Source: Clostridia bacterium
GTDB lineage: Bacteria > Bacillota > Clostridia > Peptostreptococcales > Anaerovoracaceae
Direction of reading: 5' to 3'
DNA length: 64,000 nucleotides
Assembly: GCA_902363595.1 (NCBI GenBank)
Contig: CABJAP010000004.1
Coordinates: forward strand, 124,001-188,000
The notes under the pieces were generated by a model that was given only the letters and a program-made list of their open reading frames with translations, searched no databases and was not told where the DNA came from. Positions within the stretch are counted from its first letter, which is position 1. Each line of letters opens with the position of its first letter. This document shows positions 34,851-43,240 of this stretch, piece by piece. Made by a program: the position numbers and the translations under genes.

Positions 34851-36545
34851 ATGAGTGAACAAAGAAACTCAGCGCCTGTTAATGTAGGCGAACATGGGTT
34901 GAAGAAACATGACATTAAAGTGTCCACCGTAGTGTTCATGATCTTCTGTCTGGTTGCCGCCGGTTGTTACGGAATCGAGGAAATGATTCCGGAATGCGGC
35001 CCTGGACTAACCATCGTTATGCTGTGCGTTCTGCCTTTTGTTTGGGGACTGCCCTTTGGTTTGGTAGCTTCCGAGCTGGGTTCTGTAAGACCGCAGGAGG
35101 GCGGCTATTACAAGTGGGTCCAGGAGGCCCTTGGCGAGTTCTGGGGATTCCAGGCTGGCTGGTGGAGAACGATCTCCATCTACATCGATAACACATCCTA
35201 TGTTATCCTTGCAGGCGGGTATGCTGCCACGGTATGGGATATGACATGGGGGATGGAATTTGCTCTAAAATTTGCAATGATTTTAATTTTTACGTTGATC
35301 AATATCCGCGGAGTAAAAGATGTAGGTATTGCAAGTACAATCCTGTCGATTTTGGTAATGGTAGCCTTTGCTGTCGTCGCGGTTTGCGGCTTCATCAATT
35401 GGGGTGGCGATGCGGAGACGGCATCCACGATTTCCTTCCAGATGACGGCGGAACCTGCAGAAGGCCTGAGCGATTGGTTCTTCTATATTGCGGGAGGCAT
35501 TTCCATCGGAATGTGGATGTACTCCGGATATGAATCCATGTCCACCATTGCGGGAGAAGTTTCCAATCCGCAGGTTATTCCAAAAGGTACGTTGATTACC
35601 ATTCCGCTCATCATGGCTGTTTATATTCTGCCGACAACGGCAGGCCTGGGCTCTCTGGGCAACTGGGAAAACTGGGGAACAGAAGGCGATGCTGTGGGAT
35701 ATGCGACGGTTGTCTCCCACTTCTGGGGACCTGCATTCGGTATTGTATTCGCCATTGTGGCAATTTTGGCTCAATGTTCCATCTATAATACATATATCGC
35801 ATCTGGATCCAGAGGATTCTTCGCTTTGGCAGATGACTTCCTTGCTCCGCCGGTAATGGTAAAGTGTGATAAAAAACATGGTGTTCCGTATGTGGCAGTA
35901 TTATCAGTAGGAATTTTCAACTTGATTTTCTGCATGTTCCCGTTTGGGTTCATTATCATACTGGATGTCGCGCTGTTGATGGCTTCCTACATTTTGGTAT
36001 ACATCTCAGCGATGGTGCTCAGAAGAAGAATTCCGAGAGAAGAATATGTATTCAGAATTCCTGGCGGCAACGGGCTGTTGGCCGCGATCTGCATAGTACC
36101 AATCTGCGTGGCGCTGTTCGCCAATTTTGTCAACGGTTCCGACTACTACTTGGGCGGTATGATCGGCATTATTACAGGACCGATTCTGTACTTTATCTGG
36201 AGGAGAAGATACGGTGGTCTTACTAAAAAAGATCCAGTCAACTTCCCGAAAAATGAAAAAACCGGTCTGGCTGTTGGAGATACAAAGAAGATTGCCTTCC
36301 TGTTCCTGGTAATGACCATCATGAATGGGATTGCGCTGCTGTTCGAGCCTTGGTATGAAGGTTGGGGCACAGAGGATGCCTGGGAATCAGGCGACTATTT
36401 CGACGGTATTCTGGAAGGAGCCAATGTGGATACCATTGTTGGAACGATTCAGATCGGTCTGGCTATTCTGACGGTAGTCTGTGCAGTGGCGTGCATCGTA
36501 TTCTTCATTCTTTCGAAGAGCGTTGAACCGAAGAAAGAGAAATAA
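34851..36545 (+). CDS. APC amino acid permease 3, different subfamily
   Basis: A 564-residue APC transporter, only distantly similar to its two upstream neighbours. The helix 1 region reads VAAGCYGIEEMIPECGPG, followed by PFGLVASELGSVRPQEGGYYKWV and QAGWWRTISIYIDN; these resemble the group that contains glutamate/GABA antiporters and polyamine carriers. The C-terminal 100 residues add two further helices, for about 14 in all. GAGGAGG precedes the ATG. It has its own promoter and a terminator. Exchange of an amino acid for its fermentation product is possible but not shown. Confidence 0.85.
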   Translation: MSEQRNSAPVNVGEHGLKKHDIKVSTVVFMIFCLVAAGCYGIEEMIPECGPGLTIVMLCVLPFVWGLPFGLVASELGSVRPQEGGYYKWVQEALGEFWGFQAGWWRTISIYIDNTSYVILAGGYAATVWDMTWGMEFALKFAMILIFTLINIRGVKDVGIASTILSILVMVAFAVVAVCGFINWGGDAETASTISFQMTAEPAEGLSDWFFYIAGGISIGMWMYSGYESMSTIAGEVSNPQVIPKGTLITIPLIMAVYILPTTAGLGSLGNWENWGTEGDAVGYATVVSHFWGPAFGIVFAIVAILAQCSIYNTYIASGSRGFFALADDFLAPPVMVKCDKKHGVPYVAVLSVGIFNLIFCMFPFGFIIILDVALLMASYILVYISAMVLRRRIPREEYVFRIPGGNGLLAAICIVPICVALFANFVNGSDYYLGGMIGIITGPILYFIWRRRYGGLTKKDPVNFPKNEKTGLAVGDTKKIAFLFLVMTIMNGIALLFEPWYEGWGTEDAWESGDYFDGILEGANVDTIVGTIQIGLAILTVVCAVACIVFFILSKSVEPKKEK

Positions 36546-36570
36546 GCCAAAGTTTGTTATAGAATTATCG

Positions 36571-36620
36571 AAAGAGGCTGTCGCATTCAATTAGTTATGA
36601 ATGCGATCAGCCTCTTTTTG
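36571..36620 (+). terminator. Rho-independent terminator after permease 3
   Basis: AAAGAGGCTG-TCGCATTCA (36571-36589) pairs with TGAATGCGATCAGCCTCTTT (36598-36617) with one bulged base, followed by T residues. Confidence 0.85.
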
Positions 36621-36980
36621 CTTTGGGCCGGAATGGGCTTTAAGCCGGGTCGCGGCGGGATGACCTTTGAGCTGGCCACCTGTCAGCCGGTCATCTCGGG
36701 GCAAACCCCACCATAAAACGCAGATGGCATATATTCTCAAAAAAGAGATTTCTTGAGATGAATGCTTCTTGTTAGGGGTGTCTTACTATGAGAAATATCC
36801 CTTCTTTAGGAAATCTTTAAAATGAGAACGTATACAGGATCCAAAGGAGTTCTGCCAAGGTCCGCCAAAAAATTGTCTTTTTTTTGAGACTTTTTTGCTG
36901 AAAAAATAAAAACCGCAGAAATTCAACCGTTTGCGCTGGATAAACAGAAATTTCAGAAGATTGAAAATATAATCTAACGC
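36621..36980. other. Spacer upstream of ech operon with TGAGAA-type sites
   Basis: No gene seen. The stretch contains TTCTCA at 36734-36739 followed by TTGAGA at 36753-36758 (inverted repeat TCTCAA/TTGAGA), and TGAGAA at 36789-36794 and 36823-36828. These are half-sites of the palindrome found before permeases 1 and 2; the match is short and may be chance. Confidence 0.35.
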
Positions 36981-37009
36981 TTGTTATTGGATATATATAT
37001 AGGTATAAT
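36981..37009 (+). promoter_or_regulatory. Promoter of ech operon
   Basis: TTGTTA (36981-36986), 17 bases of AT-rich spacer, TATAAT (37004-37009), about 50 bases before the echA start. Confidence 0.75.
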
Positions 37010-37061
37010 GAGGTGTGAGAAATTGGCACTCATAAAAAGTTTTATTTATTAGGAGGATAAA

Positions 37062-38993
37062 ATGGGCACTATATTTTTTCTAATCTTGTTTCCATTAGTT
37101 GTGGCCTTTGTTCTTTTAGTAGTTAAAGCTGACGCAGCAAGAGACGTGATCGTTAAATTTGCGGCAATTGTAATCGCCGCCGGATCCATCTTCCTTGCAG
37201 TACAGTATTTCAGAAATGGCGGTCAAATGTTTGACTTCAGCCATGAAGCAGTCAATTATGTCATGATGATTATCGAAGCCTGTCTGGCAATCTATATCAT
37301 CATCATCGGCATCAGACACAAGAAATACCTGGCATCAGTTTTTGCAGCCATTCAGACACCGCTTCTGATATGGTTCGAACTTACTAAAGGACATCACATC
37401 GAAGTCGTCAACAATATGTATATTGACAGACTTTCCGTGATCATGGCTCTGATCATTGGAATCATCGGAAGCCTTATCTGCGTGTATGCATTAGGCTACA
37501 TGAAAGACTTCCAGCATCACCACGCTGGTGAAAAAGACAGAAGACCTTGGTTCTTCTTCGTTATGTTTCTCTTCCTGGCAGCGATGTTCGGTATCGTTAC
37601 ATCGAACAACCTGATCTGGATGTACTTCTTCTGGGAGATCACGAGCCTTTGTTCTTTCTTCCTCATCGGGTACACCAAGACTAAGGAAGCAACCAACAAT
37701 GCGTTCCGCGCCCTGATCATGAACCTTTTGGGCGGCGTTGGTTTTGCGGCCGCCATCCTCATCCTGGGAATCGTTTACCAGACTCTGGAACTGAGTACAA
37801 TGATTACATACGGAATGATGTACTCCGGAATCATGGCAATCCCGGCAGCGTTCCTGGCATTTGCAGGAATCACTAAGGCGGCTCAGATGCCGTTCAACAG
37901 CTGGCTGCTCGGCGCTATGGTAGCACCGACACCGACTTCGGCGCTGCTCCACTCTTCCACAATGGTTAAAGCCGGCGTATTCCTGATTATTAAGCTGGCA
38001 CCATGTCTGGGGATGGGCAACTTCGCGGGTCTGATGACCATGACTGTAGGCGGTGTAACCTTCCTGCTAGCATCCTTTGCTGCTATCTCGCAGAGCAACG
38101 CCAAGAAGGTACTGGCTTACTCGACCATTGCCAACCTGGGACTGATCGTAACCTGCGGCGGTATCGGTACGGCCGGTGCGGTATGGGCAGGCATCATGCT
38201 GATCATATTCCACGCAATCACCAAGTCTCTGCTGTTCCTGTGCGTAGGTACTGCGGAACACAATATCGGCAGCAGAGATATCGAAGATATGGACGGTCTC
38301 TTTGGAAGAATGCCTCGTTTGGCAGCTTTCATGATGATCGGCATCGCAGGCATGTTCTTGGCACCTTTTGGAATGCTGATTTCAAAATGGGCCTCCATGA
38401 CAGCGTTCGTAGATTCCGGCAATTTGATTCTGGTTGGCATCATCTGCTTCGGCAGTGCGGCGACCGCTTTCTACTGGACCAAATGGCTCGGTAAGATGGG
38501 TGCTATCGTAGCTGGCACGGAAAATATCCAGCAGAAGGTACATAAAGAAGAATGGTTCGTACAGGGAACGCTGGTTGCGCTGACCATCGTTGCATGTCTG
38601 GCTTTCCCGCTGATTTCCAGCTATTCCATCGTTCCTTACCTGGAAGGCGTATTCGGAGGACTTTCATCCATGGCGCTCTCCGCAGACAACATGATCATCA
38701 TGGTTATCATGGTAGCCGTGGTACTGCTGTTGATCGCGTTCTTCTTCGGACGAACAAAGAAAAAAATCGTACCTATCTATATGGCTGGTGTTAATGAAGG
38801 AGATGACCTTCGTTTCCACGGCGCAATGGACAGACCGGTTGATGCATCGCTGCGTAACTGGCATATGGAAAAATATTTCGGCGAAATGAAGATGAATGTC
38901 ATCGGATGCATCATTACTTCGGCAGTTATCATTATAGGACTGGGCCTGATGATCGGGTCACTGGTTGCGATCATGACAGGAGGTGCTGCTTAA
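37062..38993 (+). CDS. echA: Ech hydrogenase subunit A, ion-pumping membrane subunit
   Basis: A 643-residue NuoL/MrpA-type antiporter-like subunit with about 14-16 helices. The core has the proton-channel family motif (SLCSFFLIGYTKTKEATNNA, the lysine-containing GITKAAQMPFNSWLLGAM, and PTPTSALLHSSTMVKAGVFL). In Ech it carries ion translocation, coupled to electron flow from ferredoxin to H2. It is the first gene of a six-gene operon with strong AGGAGG ribosome site and consensus promoter. The ech order A-B-C-D-E-F is complete here, which separates it from respiratory complex I and from group 4 hydrogenases with extra subunits. Confidence 0.9.
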   Translation: MGTIFFLILFPLVVAFVLLVVKADAARDVIVKFAAIVIAAGSIFLAVQYFRNGGQMFDFSHEAVNYVMMIIEACLAIYIIIIGIRHKKYLASVFAAIQTPLLIWFELTKGHHIEVVNNMYIDRLSVIMALIIGIIGSLICVYALGYMKDFQHHHAGEKDRRPWFFFVMFLFLAAMFGIVTSNNLIWMYFFWEITSLCSFFLIGYTKTKEATNNAFRALIMNLLGGVGFAAAILILGIVYQTLELSTMITYGMMYSGIMAIPAAFLAFAGITKAAQMPFNSWLLGAMVAPTPTSALLHSSTMVKAGVFLIIKLAPCLGMGNFAGLMTMTVGGVTFLLASFAAISQSNAKKVLAYSTIANLGLIVTCGGIGTAGAVWAGIMLIIFHAITKSLLFLCVGTAEHNIGSRDIEDMDGLFGRMPRLAAFMMIGIAGMFLAPFGMLISKWASMTAFVDSGNLILVGIICFGSAATAFYWTKWLGKMGAIVAGTENIQQKVHKEEWFVQGTLVALTIVACLAFPLISSYSIVPYLEGVFGGLSSMALSADNMIIMVIMVAVVLLLIAFFFGRTKKKIVPIYMAGVNEGDDLRFHGAMDRPVDASLRNWHMEKYFGEMKMNVIGCIITSAVIIIGLGLMIGSLVAIMTGGAA

Positions 38994-38994
38994 A

Positions 38995-39858
38995 ATGATT
39001 AAGATAATAATATTTGTAGTCGCATATCTTGTTCTCGCACCGCTCGTTGGAGGATTCTTAGCAGGTATCGACCGTATCATTTCCGCAAGAATGCAGGGAA
39101 GAGTGGGACCGCCGGTTCTGCAGCCGTTCTACGATGTGCTGAAGCTGAGAGAAAAAGAAGACATTACTGTTAATAAAGTACAGGATTTCTACGTAACTTG
39201 CTTCTTCATCTTTGTGCTGGTTACAGGCGGAATCTTCTTCGCAGGCGGAGACCTGCTGCTGGTCATTTTCACACTGACTTTGGCAAGCGTATTCCTCATC
39301 GTCGCAGCCTTTTCATCCAATTCTCCTTACTCCCAGATCGGTGCTGAGAGAGAATTGCTGCAAATGCTGGCATATGAACCGATGGTACTTTTGACGGCGA
39401 TTGGATTTTACATTGTGGTTGGAAGCTTTGAAGTGCGTCAGATTGTTGCTACTGACTCTATGTCCTTCCTGCCGCTGATCGGAGTGTTTTTCGGATTCCT
39501 GTTCATTTTGACCATTAAATTCAGAAAGTCGCCTTTCGACCTGTCCATGTCGCACCATGCGCATCAGGAACTGGTAAAAGGACTGGTTACTGAATTTTCA
39601 GGAAAGACGATGGCTCTGATCGAAGTTGCTCACTGGTATGAGAACATTTTCCTTCTGGGATTCATATTCCTGTTCTTTGCCAACGGCACGATCTGGGGCG
39701 CTGTAATCGGCGTAGTTGTATGCCTTGCAGCCTACTTCCTGGAAGTGTTCATCGATAACTGTTTCGCAAGAATGAAGTGGCAGGTTGCCATCAACTCAGC
39801 GTGGATTGTAGCGCTGGTGCTTGGTATGATCAACTTGTTCATCGTATATCTGGTATAA
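38995..39858 (+). CDS. echB: Ech hydrogenase subunit B (NuoH-like)
   Basis: A 287-residue membrane subunit with about eight helices, homologous to NuoH of complex I, that anchors the hydrogenase arm to the pump. ATG 38995 follows AGGAGGTG and starts one base after the echA stop. Conserved features are DRIISARMQGRVGPPVLQP at the N terminus, the loop PYSQIGAERELLQMLAYEP and the FRKSPFDLSMSHHAHQEL region, which line the coupling cavity. It fits the EchB length. Confidence 0.9.
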   Translation: MIKIIIFVVAYLVLAPLVGGFLAGIDRIISARMQGRVGPPVLQPFYDVLKLREKEDITVNKVQDFYVTCFFIFVLVTGGIFFAGGDLLLVIFTLTLASVFLIVAAFSSNSPYSQIGAERELLQMLAYEPMVLLTAIGFYIVVGSFEVRQIVATDSMSFLPLIGVFFGFLFILTIKFRKSPFDLSMSHHAHQELVKGLVTEFSGKTMALIEVAHWYENIFLLGFIFLFFANGTIWGAVIGVVVCLAAYFLEVFIDNCFARMKWQVAINSAWIVALVLGMINLFIVYLV

Positions 39859-39871
39859 AGGAGGTGTAGAG

Positions 39872-40351
39872 ATGTCATATGTAACAAAATCACCATGGGT
39901 CATCCATTATGACGGCTCCAGCTGCAACGGATGCGACATAGAAGTACTGGCATGCCTTACACCTATGTACGACGTTGAGCGGTTTGGTATCATCAATACC
40001 GGTAACCCAAAGCATGCGGATGTGTTTCTGGTAACCGGATCTGTAAATGAGCAGAATAAAGAAGTCGTAAAGCAGATTTATTCCCAGATGCCGGAACCAA
40101 AAGTGGTTGTGGCCATTGGAATTTGCGCCAACAACGGCGGCGTTTTTAAAGAATGCTACAACATTCTAGGCGGCGTCGATACCGTAATCCCGGTAGACGT
40201 ATACGTTCCGGGCTGCGCGGCTAGACCGGAAGCAATCATTGATGGAGTTGTAAAAGGCCTGGGCGTTCTTCAGGAAAAGAGAAACGCTATGAACGGCAAT
40301 ACGGCAGCTCCGGCGATCGACGCAGAACCTGCAGAAAAGGAGGAAGCTTAA
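39872..40351 (+). CDS. echC: Ech hydrogenase small subunit C (NuoB-like)
   Basis: A 159-residue small hydrogenase subunit that binds the proximal [4Fe-4S] cluster. The ligands appear as C18 and C21 (SSCNGCDIE), C84 (IGICANNGG) and C114 (VPGCAARPEA). It passes electrons between the NiFe site in EchE and the ferredoxin subunit EchF. No signal peptide is present, agreeing with a cytoplasmic-facing enzyme. AAAGGAGG precedes the ATG; the echD ATG immediately follows its stop. Confidence 0.93.
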   Translation: MSYVTKSPWVIHYDGSSCNGCDIEVLACLTPMYDVERFGIINTGNPKHADVFLVTGSVNEQNKEVVKQIYSQMPEPKVVVAIGICANNGGVFKECYNILGGVDTVIPVDVYVPGCAARPEAIIDGVVKGLGVLQEKRNAMNGNTAAPAIDAEPAEKEEA

Positions 40352-40705
40352 ATGAGATCATATAGAGAACAAAGCATTGAACCCGTTGCAGCTTCTGATC
40401 TTTTGTCAAAAGCCAGAAACATGAAAGCGGAAGGCTACAGGCTGCTGCAGATCTGCGCGACAAAGGTTTCGGAAGGATTTGAAATCCTTTATTCCTTCGA
40501 TAAGGATCATGAGCTGTTTAACCTGAGAGTGACGATTCCGGAAGAAGAAGAGATTCAGAGCGTTACCGGCGAGTATTGGAGCGCGTTCATTTATGAAAAT
40601 GAAATGCACGATCTGTTCGGAATCAAGATTAAGAATATTGAATTGGATTACGGCGGACATTTCTTTAAGGTGGCTGAACCTACTCCATGGAATCCAAAGA
40701 ACTAA
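40352..40705 (+). CDS. echD: Ech hydrogenase subunit D (NuoC-like)
   Basis: A 117-residue soluble subunit related to NuoC (30 kDa). The C-terminal half carries EYWSAFIYENEMHDLFGIKI, the family signature around the conserved E-x-x-D-x-x-G. It is a scaffold between EchC and EchE with no cofactor of its own. The ATG follows the echC stop directly, with GGAGGAAG just upstream. Confidence 0.9.
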   Translation: MRSYREQSIEPVAASDLLSKARNMKAEGYRLLQICATKVSEGFEILYSFDKDHELFNLRVTIPEEEEIQSVTGEYWSAFIYENEMHDLFGIKIKNIELDYGGHFFKVAEPTPWNPKN

Positions 40706-40720
40706 GAAAGGAAGAAAGAT

Positions 40721-41800
40721 ATGGGTAAAAGAACGATTATTCCTTTCGGACCGCAGCATCCGGTGCTTCCGGAACCGGTTCATCTCGATCTTGTGCTCGA
40801 AGATGAAGTGGTAGTCGAAGCGATTCCTTCTATTGGATTTATTCATAGAGGCCTGGAAAAGCTGGTGGAAAAAAAGGAATATACCGAAATGGTATATGTT
40901 ATAGAAAGAATCTGTGGTATCTGCAGTTTCGGACACGGCTGGGGCTATTGCGCCTCCGTGGAAGGGGCCATGGATATCCAGGTTCCGGAAAGAGCTGAAT
41001 ATTTGAGGACGATTTGGCATGAACTGTCCAGGCTTCACAGCCATCTTTTATGGCTGGGCCTTTTGGCTGACGCCTTTGCTTTTGACAGCTTGTTTATGCA
41101 TTGCTGGAGAGTCAGAGAATCGATTCTCGATATTTTTGAAAAGACGACCGGCGGAAGAGTTATCTTTTCCGTATGTAAAGTCGGCGGCCTGAGAAAAGAC
41201 ATCGATAACGAAACCCTGAAAGAGATCGTGGATATCCTCAAGGGATTGAAGAAAGAAATTAAAGAGCTGACAGATGTATTTATCAATGATACTTCTGTTA
41301 AAAACAGACTGTGCGGCGTCGGCGTGTTGTCGAAAGAGGATGCGATCGATCTCAGCGCCACAGGCCCGGTAGCAAGAGGATCGGGACTGATTCAGGATTT
41401 GAGACTGAACGGGCCGGGAGTCTATGATAAGCTGAATTTTGAGCCGATTGTGGAAACAGAAGGCGATTGCTATGCAAGATGCAAAGTGAGAATCGGAGAG
41501 GTTTTCCAGTCCATTGATTTGATTGAAGAGGCTGTTTCGCAGATTCCGGACGGACCGATCGATGTGCCAGTAAAAGGAAATGTGAAGGGCGAGTTTGCAG
41601 TCAGATTAGAACAGCCCAGAGGCGAAGCGTTCTATTACGCCAAGGGTGCGGACTCCAAATTCCTCGAAAGAATGAGAGTCAGGACACCAACCAACATGAA
41701 CATCCCTGCACTTGTTAAAATGCTGCAGGGCTGCGATCTGGCTGATGTTCCAATTCTGATCTTAACGATCGACCCTTGTATCAGTTGTACAGAAAGGTAG
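40721..41800 (+). CDS. echE: Ech hydrogenase large NiFe subunit E
   Basis: A 359-residue catalytic subunit. The Ni-Fe ligands are C65 and C68 in the L1 motif RICGICSFGH (H72 conserved) and C353 and C356 in the L2 motif DPCISCTER. The protein ends just three residues after C356, so it lacks the C-terminal extension that a maturation endopeptidase removes in most NiFe hydrogenases; I recall this being a feature of many Ech enzymes. It reduces protons to H2 with electrons from EchF via EchC. No hyp maturation genes are in the window. Confidence 0.94.
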   Translation: MGKRTIIPFGPQHPVLPEPVHLDLVLEDEVVVEAIPSIGFIHRGLEKLVEKKEYTEMVYVIERICGICSFGHGWGYCASVEGAMDIQVPERAEYLRTIWHELSRLHSHLLWLGLLADAFAFDSLFMHCWRVRESILDIFEKTTGGRVIFSVCKVGGLRKDIDNETLKEIVDILKGLKKEIKELTDVFINDTSVKNRLCGVGVLSKEDAIDLSATGPVARGSGLIQDLRLNGPGVYDKLNFEPIVETEGDCYARCKVRIGEVFQSIDLIEEAVSQIPDGPIDVPVKGNVKGEFAVRLEQPRGEAFYYAKGADSKFLERMRVRTPTNMNIPALVKMLQGCDLADVPILILTIDPCISCTER

Positions 41801-41809
41801 GTGAGAGTA

Positions 41810-42661
41810 ATGGCAACTTTTAGAATCGGAAAAGTCGTACTAAAAAGTCTGTTCAGAAAGCCTGCGACTCTCATGTACCCAGTAGTACCAAGAGAGTGGC
41901 AGGAGCGGACGAGAGGACAGATCGGTATTCGTACGGAGGACTGTATTGTCTGTGGTATTTGTGCCAAAAAGTGCCCGGCCAATGCCATCACCGTTGATCG
42001 AAACGCCCGTACATGGACCATCGAAAGAATGCAGTGCATTCAGTGCAACTGCTGTGTTGAAGTGTGTCCGAAAACTTGTCTGACCATGGAAAATCAGTAT
42101 ACAGAACCGGGACCAGAAAAAGTCGTGGATACCTTTGAGATACCTAAGCAAGACAAAACAACGCTCAACAAAGAGAAGGACGGCGGCGCAGCCGATAGCG
42201 GCGAGCTGACCTGTAATCTGGACGACTGTATTTACTGCGGACTTTGTTCCAAGAATTGTCCTTGCGAGGCGCTGACTGTTGATCGCAAGGAAAAGGTTTG
42301 GAAGGTGGATACAGACGCTTGCGTAAGCTGCGGAGTCTGTGTAGAAAAATGTCCGAAGAAGTGTCTCTCGCTGGGCGGAAAAGCAGAAGCTTCCCAAAGC
42401 GAGGAAAAGGCAGAAAAGAAAGAGGCGAAAAAAGAAGCGGAAGCGGAAAAAGAGCCTACATACAGCTGCCCTGAGGATGAGGAAGGTTTGAGATGCAAAA
42501 CCAGCGACTGTATTTACTGCGGTATTTGCTCCAAGGCCTGCCCGGTGGACGCACTGACCATAGACCGCAAAGAAAAGGTTTGGAAGGTAGATAAAGAAAC
42601 TTGTGTGACATGCGAAGCCTGCGTGAACCAGTGCCCGAAAAACTGTCTGGAAATAATTTAA
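41810..42661 (+). CDS. echF: Ech subunit F, expanded to six [4Fe-4S] motifs
   Basis: A 283-residue ferredoxin-type subunit; ATG 41810 follows AGGTGAG. The usual EchF is about 120-150 residues with two clusters. Here three tandem 2[4Fe-4S] modules occur: C45/48/51/55 with C76/79/82/86, C140/143/146/150 with C171/174/177/181, and C234/237/240/244 with C265/268/271/275. Modules 2 and 3 are near-identical (ALTVDRKEKVWKVD and ALTIDRKEKVWKVD) at 94-residue spacing, a recent duplication. A Lys/Glu/Ala linker joins them (about 190-218). The N-terminal region matches ordinary EchF, so modules 2-3 are added at the C-terminal end. Confidence 0.93.
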   Translation: MATFRIGKVVLKSLFRKPATLMYPVVPREWQERTRGQIGIRTEDCIVCGICAKKCPANAITVDRNARTWTIERMQCIQCNCCVEVCPKTCLTMENQYTEPGPEKVVDTFEIPKQDKTTLNKEKDGGAADSGELTCNLDDCIYCGLCSKNCPCEALTVDRKEKVWKVDTDACVSCGVCVEKCPKKCLSLGGKAEASQSEEKAEKKEAKKEAEAEKEPTYSCPEDEEGLRCKTSDCIYCGICSKACPVDALTIDRKEKVWKVDKETCVTCEACVNQCPKNCLEII

Positions 42662-42671
42662 GAAATATGAT

Positions 42672-42702
42672 AAAAGCGGCTGACATGTTCAGCCGCTTTT
42701 TC
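42672..42702 (+). terminator. Rho-independent terminator of ech operon
   Basis: AAAAGCGGCTGA (42672-42683) pairs with TCAGCCGCTTTT (42689-42700), followed by T residues; it begins 11 bases after the echF stop. Confidence 0.9.
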
Positions 42703-42721
42703 TGTAAGGGAGAATTGCAGT

Positions 42722-43210
42722 ATGAACCTGGAACAATATGCGGAAATGATTCGAAAGCGGCTGGAAGCTAATTTTCAAATAGAAGCACCTGGCAAAGAAA
42801 ACGGCCGGCAATATCTTATGATTGCCCGATACCATGATGTTTCCGGCAGAATCTTTCTTACAAAGCAAGATATCATTGATCGCTATGAAACCTTTGAAAC
42901 TTGCTATATGAAGGCAATTGCCGCGCCGGATCTGGAAGATGTGGACTCGTTTTTTTGTGAGATGTGTGAAAAAGTAATGGCGCTGAGTCCGGGAAAGGAT
43001 CATTTTTACACGGATATTACCGGAATCCTTGTCTGTGATACTCTGCCCCCTGGGACTGAAAACCTGGTCAAGAGGCTCAAGTTTGAAAAAATGTTTCACT
43101 TCTTTTGGCGGGGATTTTCCAAAGTGCGGCTGGTTTGTGTTGACCTGAAAGGAAAAAAAGTGTATACCAATAAAGTGGGAAAAGAAATTAAACAGGTATA
43201 TCAATGGTGA
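42722..43210 (+). CDS. Unknown protein downstream of Ech operon
   Basis: A 162-residue soluble protein that I do not recognise. It has no signal peptide or membrane helix, a FFCEMCEK cysteine pair near residue 80, and a basic C-terminal part (LKFEKMFHFFWRGFSKVRLV). AAGGGAG precedes the ATG. The gene starts 20 bases after the ech terminator and 30 bases before cstA, in the same direction; no separate promoter was seen, so it may depend on read-through from ech. A link to hydrogenase or to pyruvate uptake is only positional. Confidence 0.6.
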   Translation: MNLEQYAEMIRKRLEANFQIEAPGKENGRQYLMIARYHDVSGRIFLTKQDIIDRYETFETCYMKAIAAPDLEDVDSFFCEMCEKVMALSPGKDHFYTDITGILVCDTLPPGTENLVKRLKFEKMFHFFWRGFSKVRLVCVDLKGKKVYTNKVGKEIKQVYQW

Positions 43211-43240
43211 TGGAATACGATTTTGCGAGGTGAACGAGAG

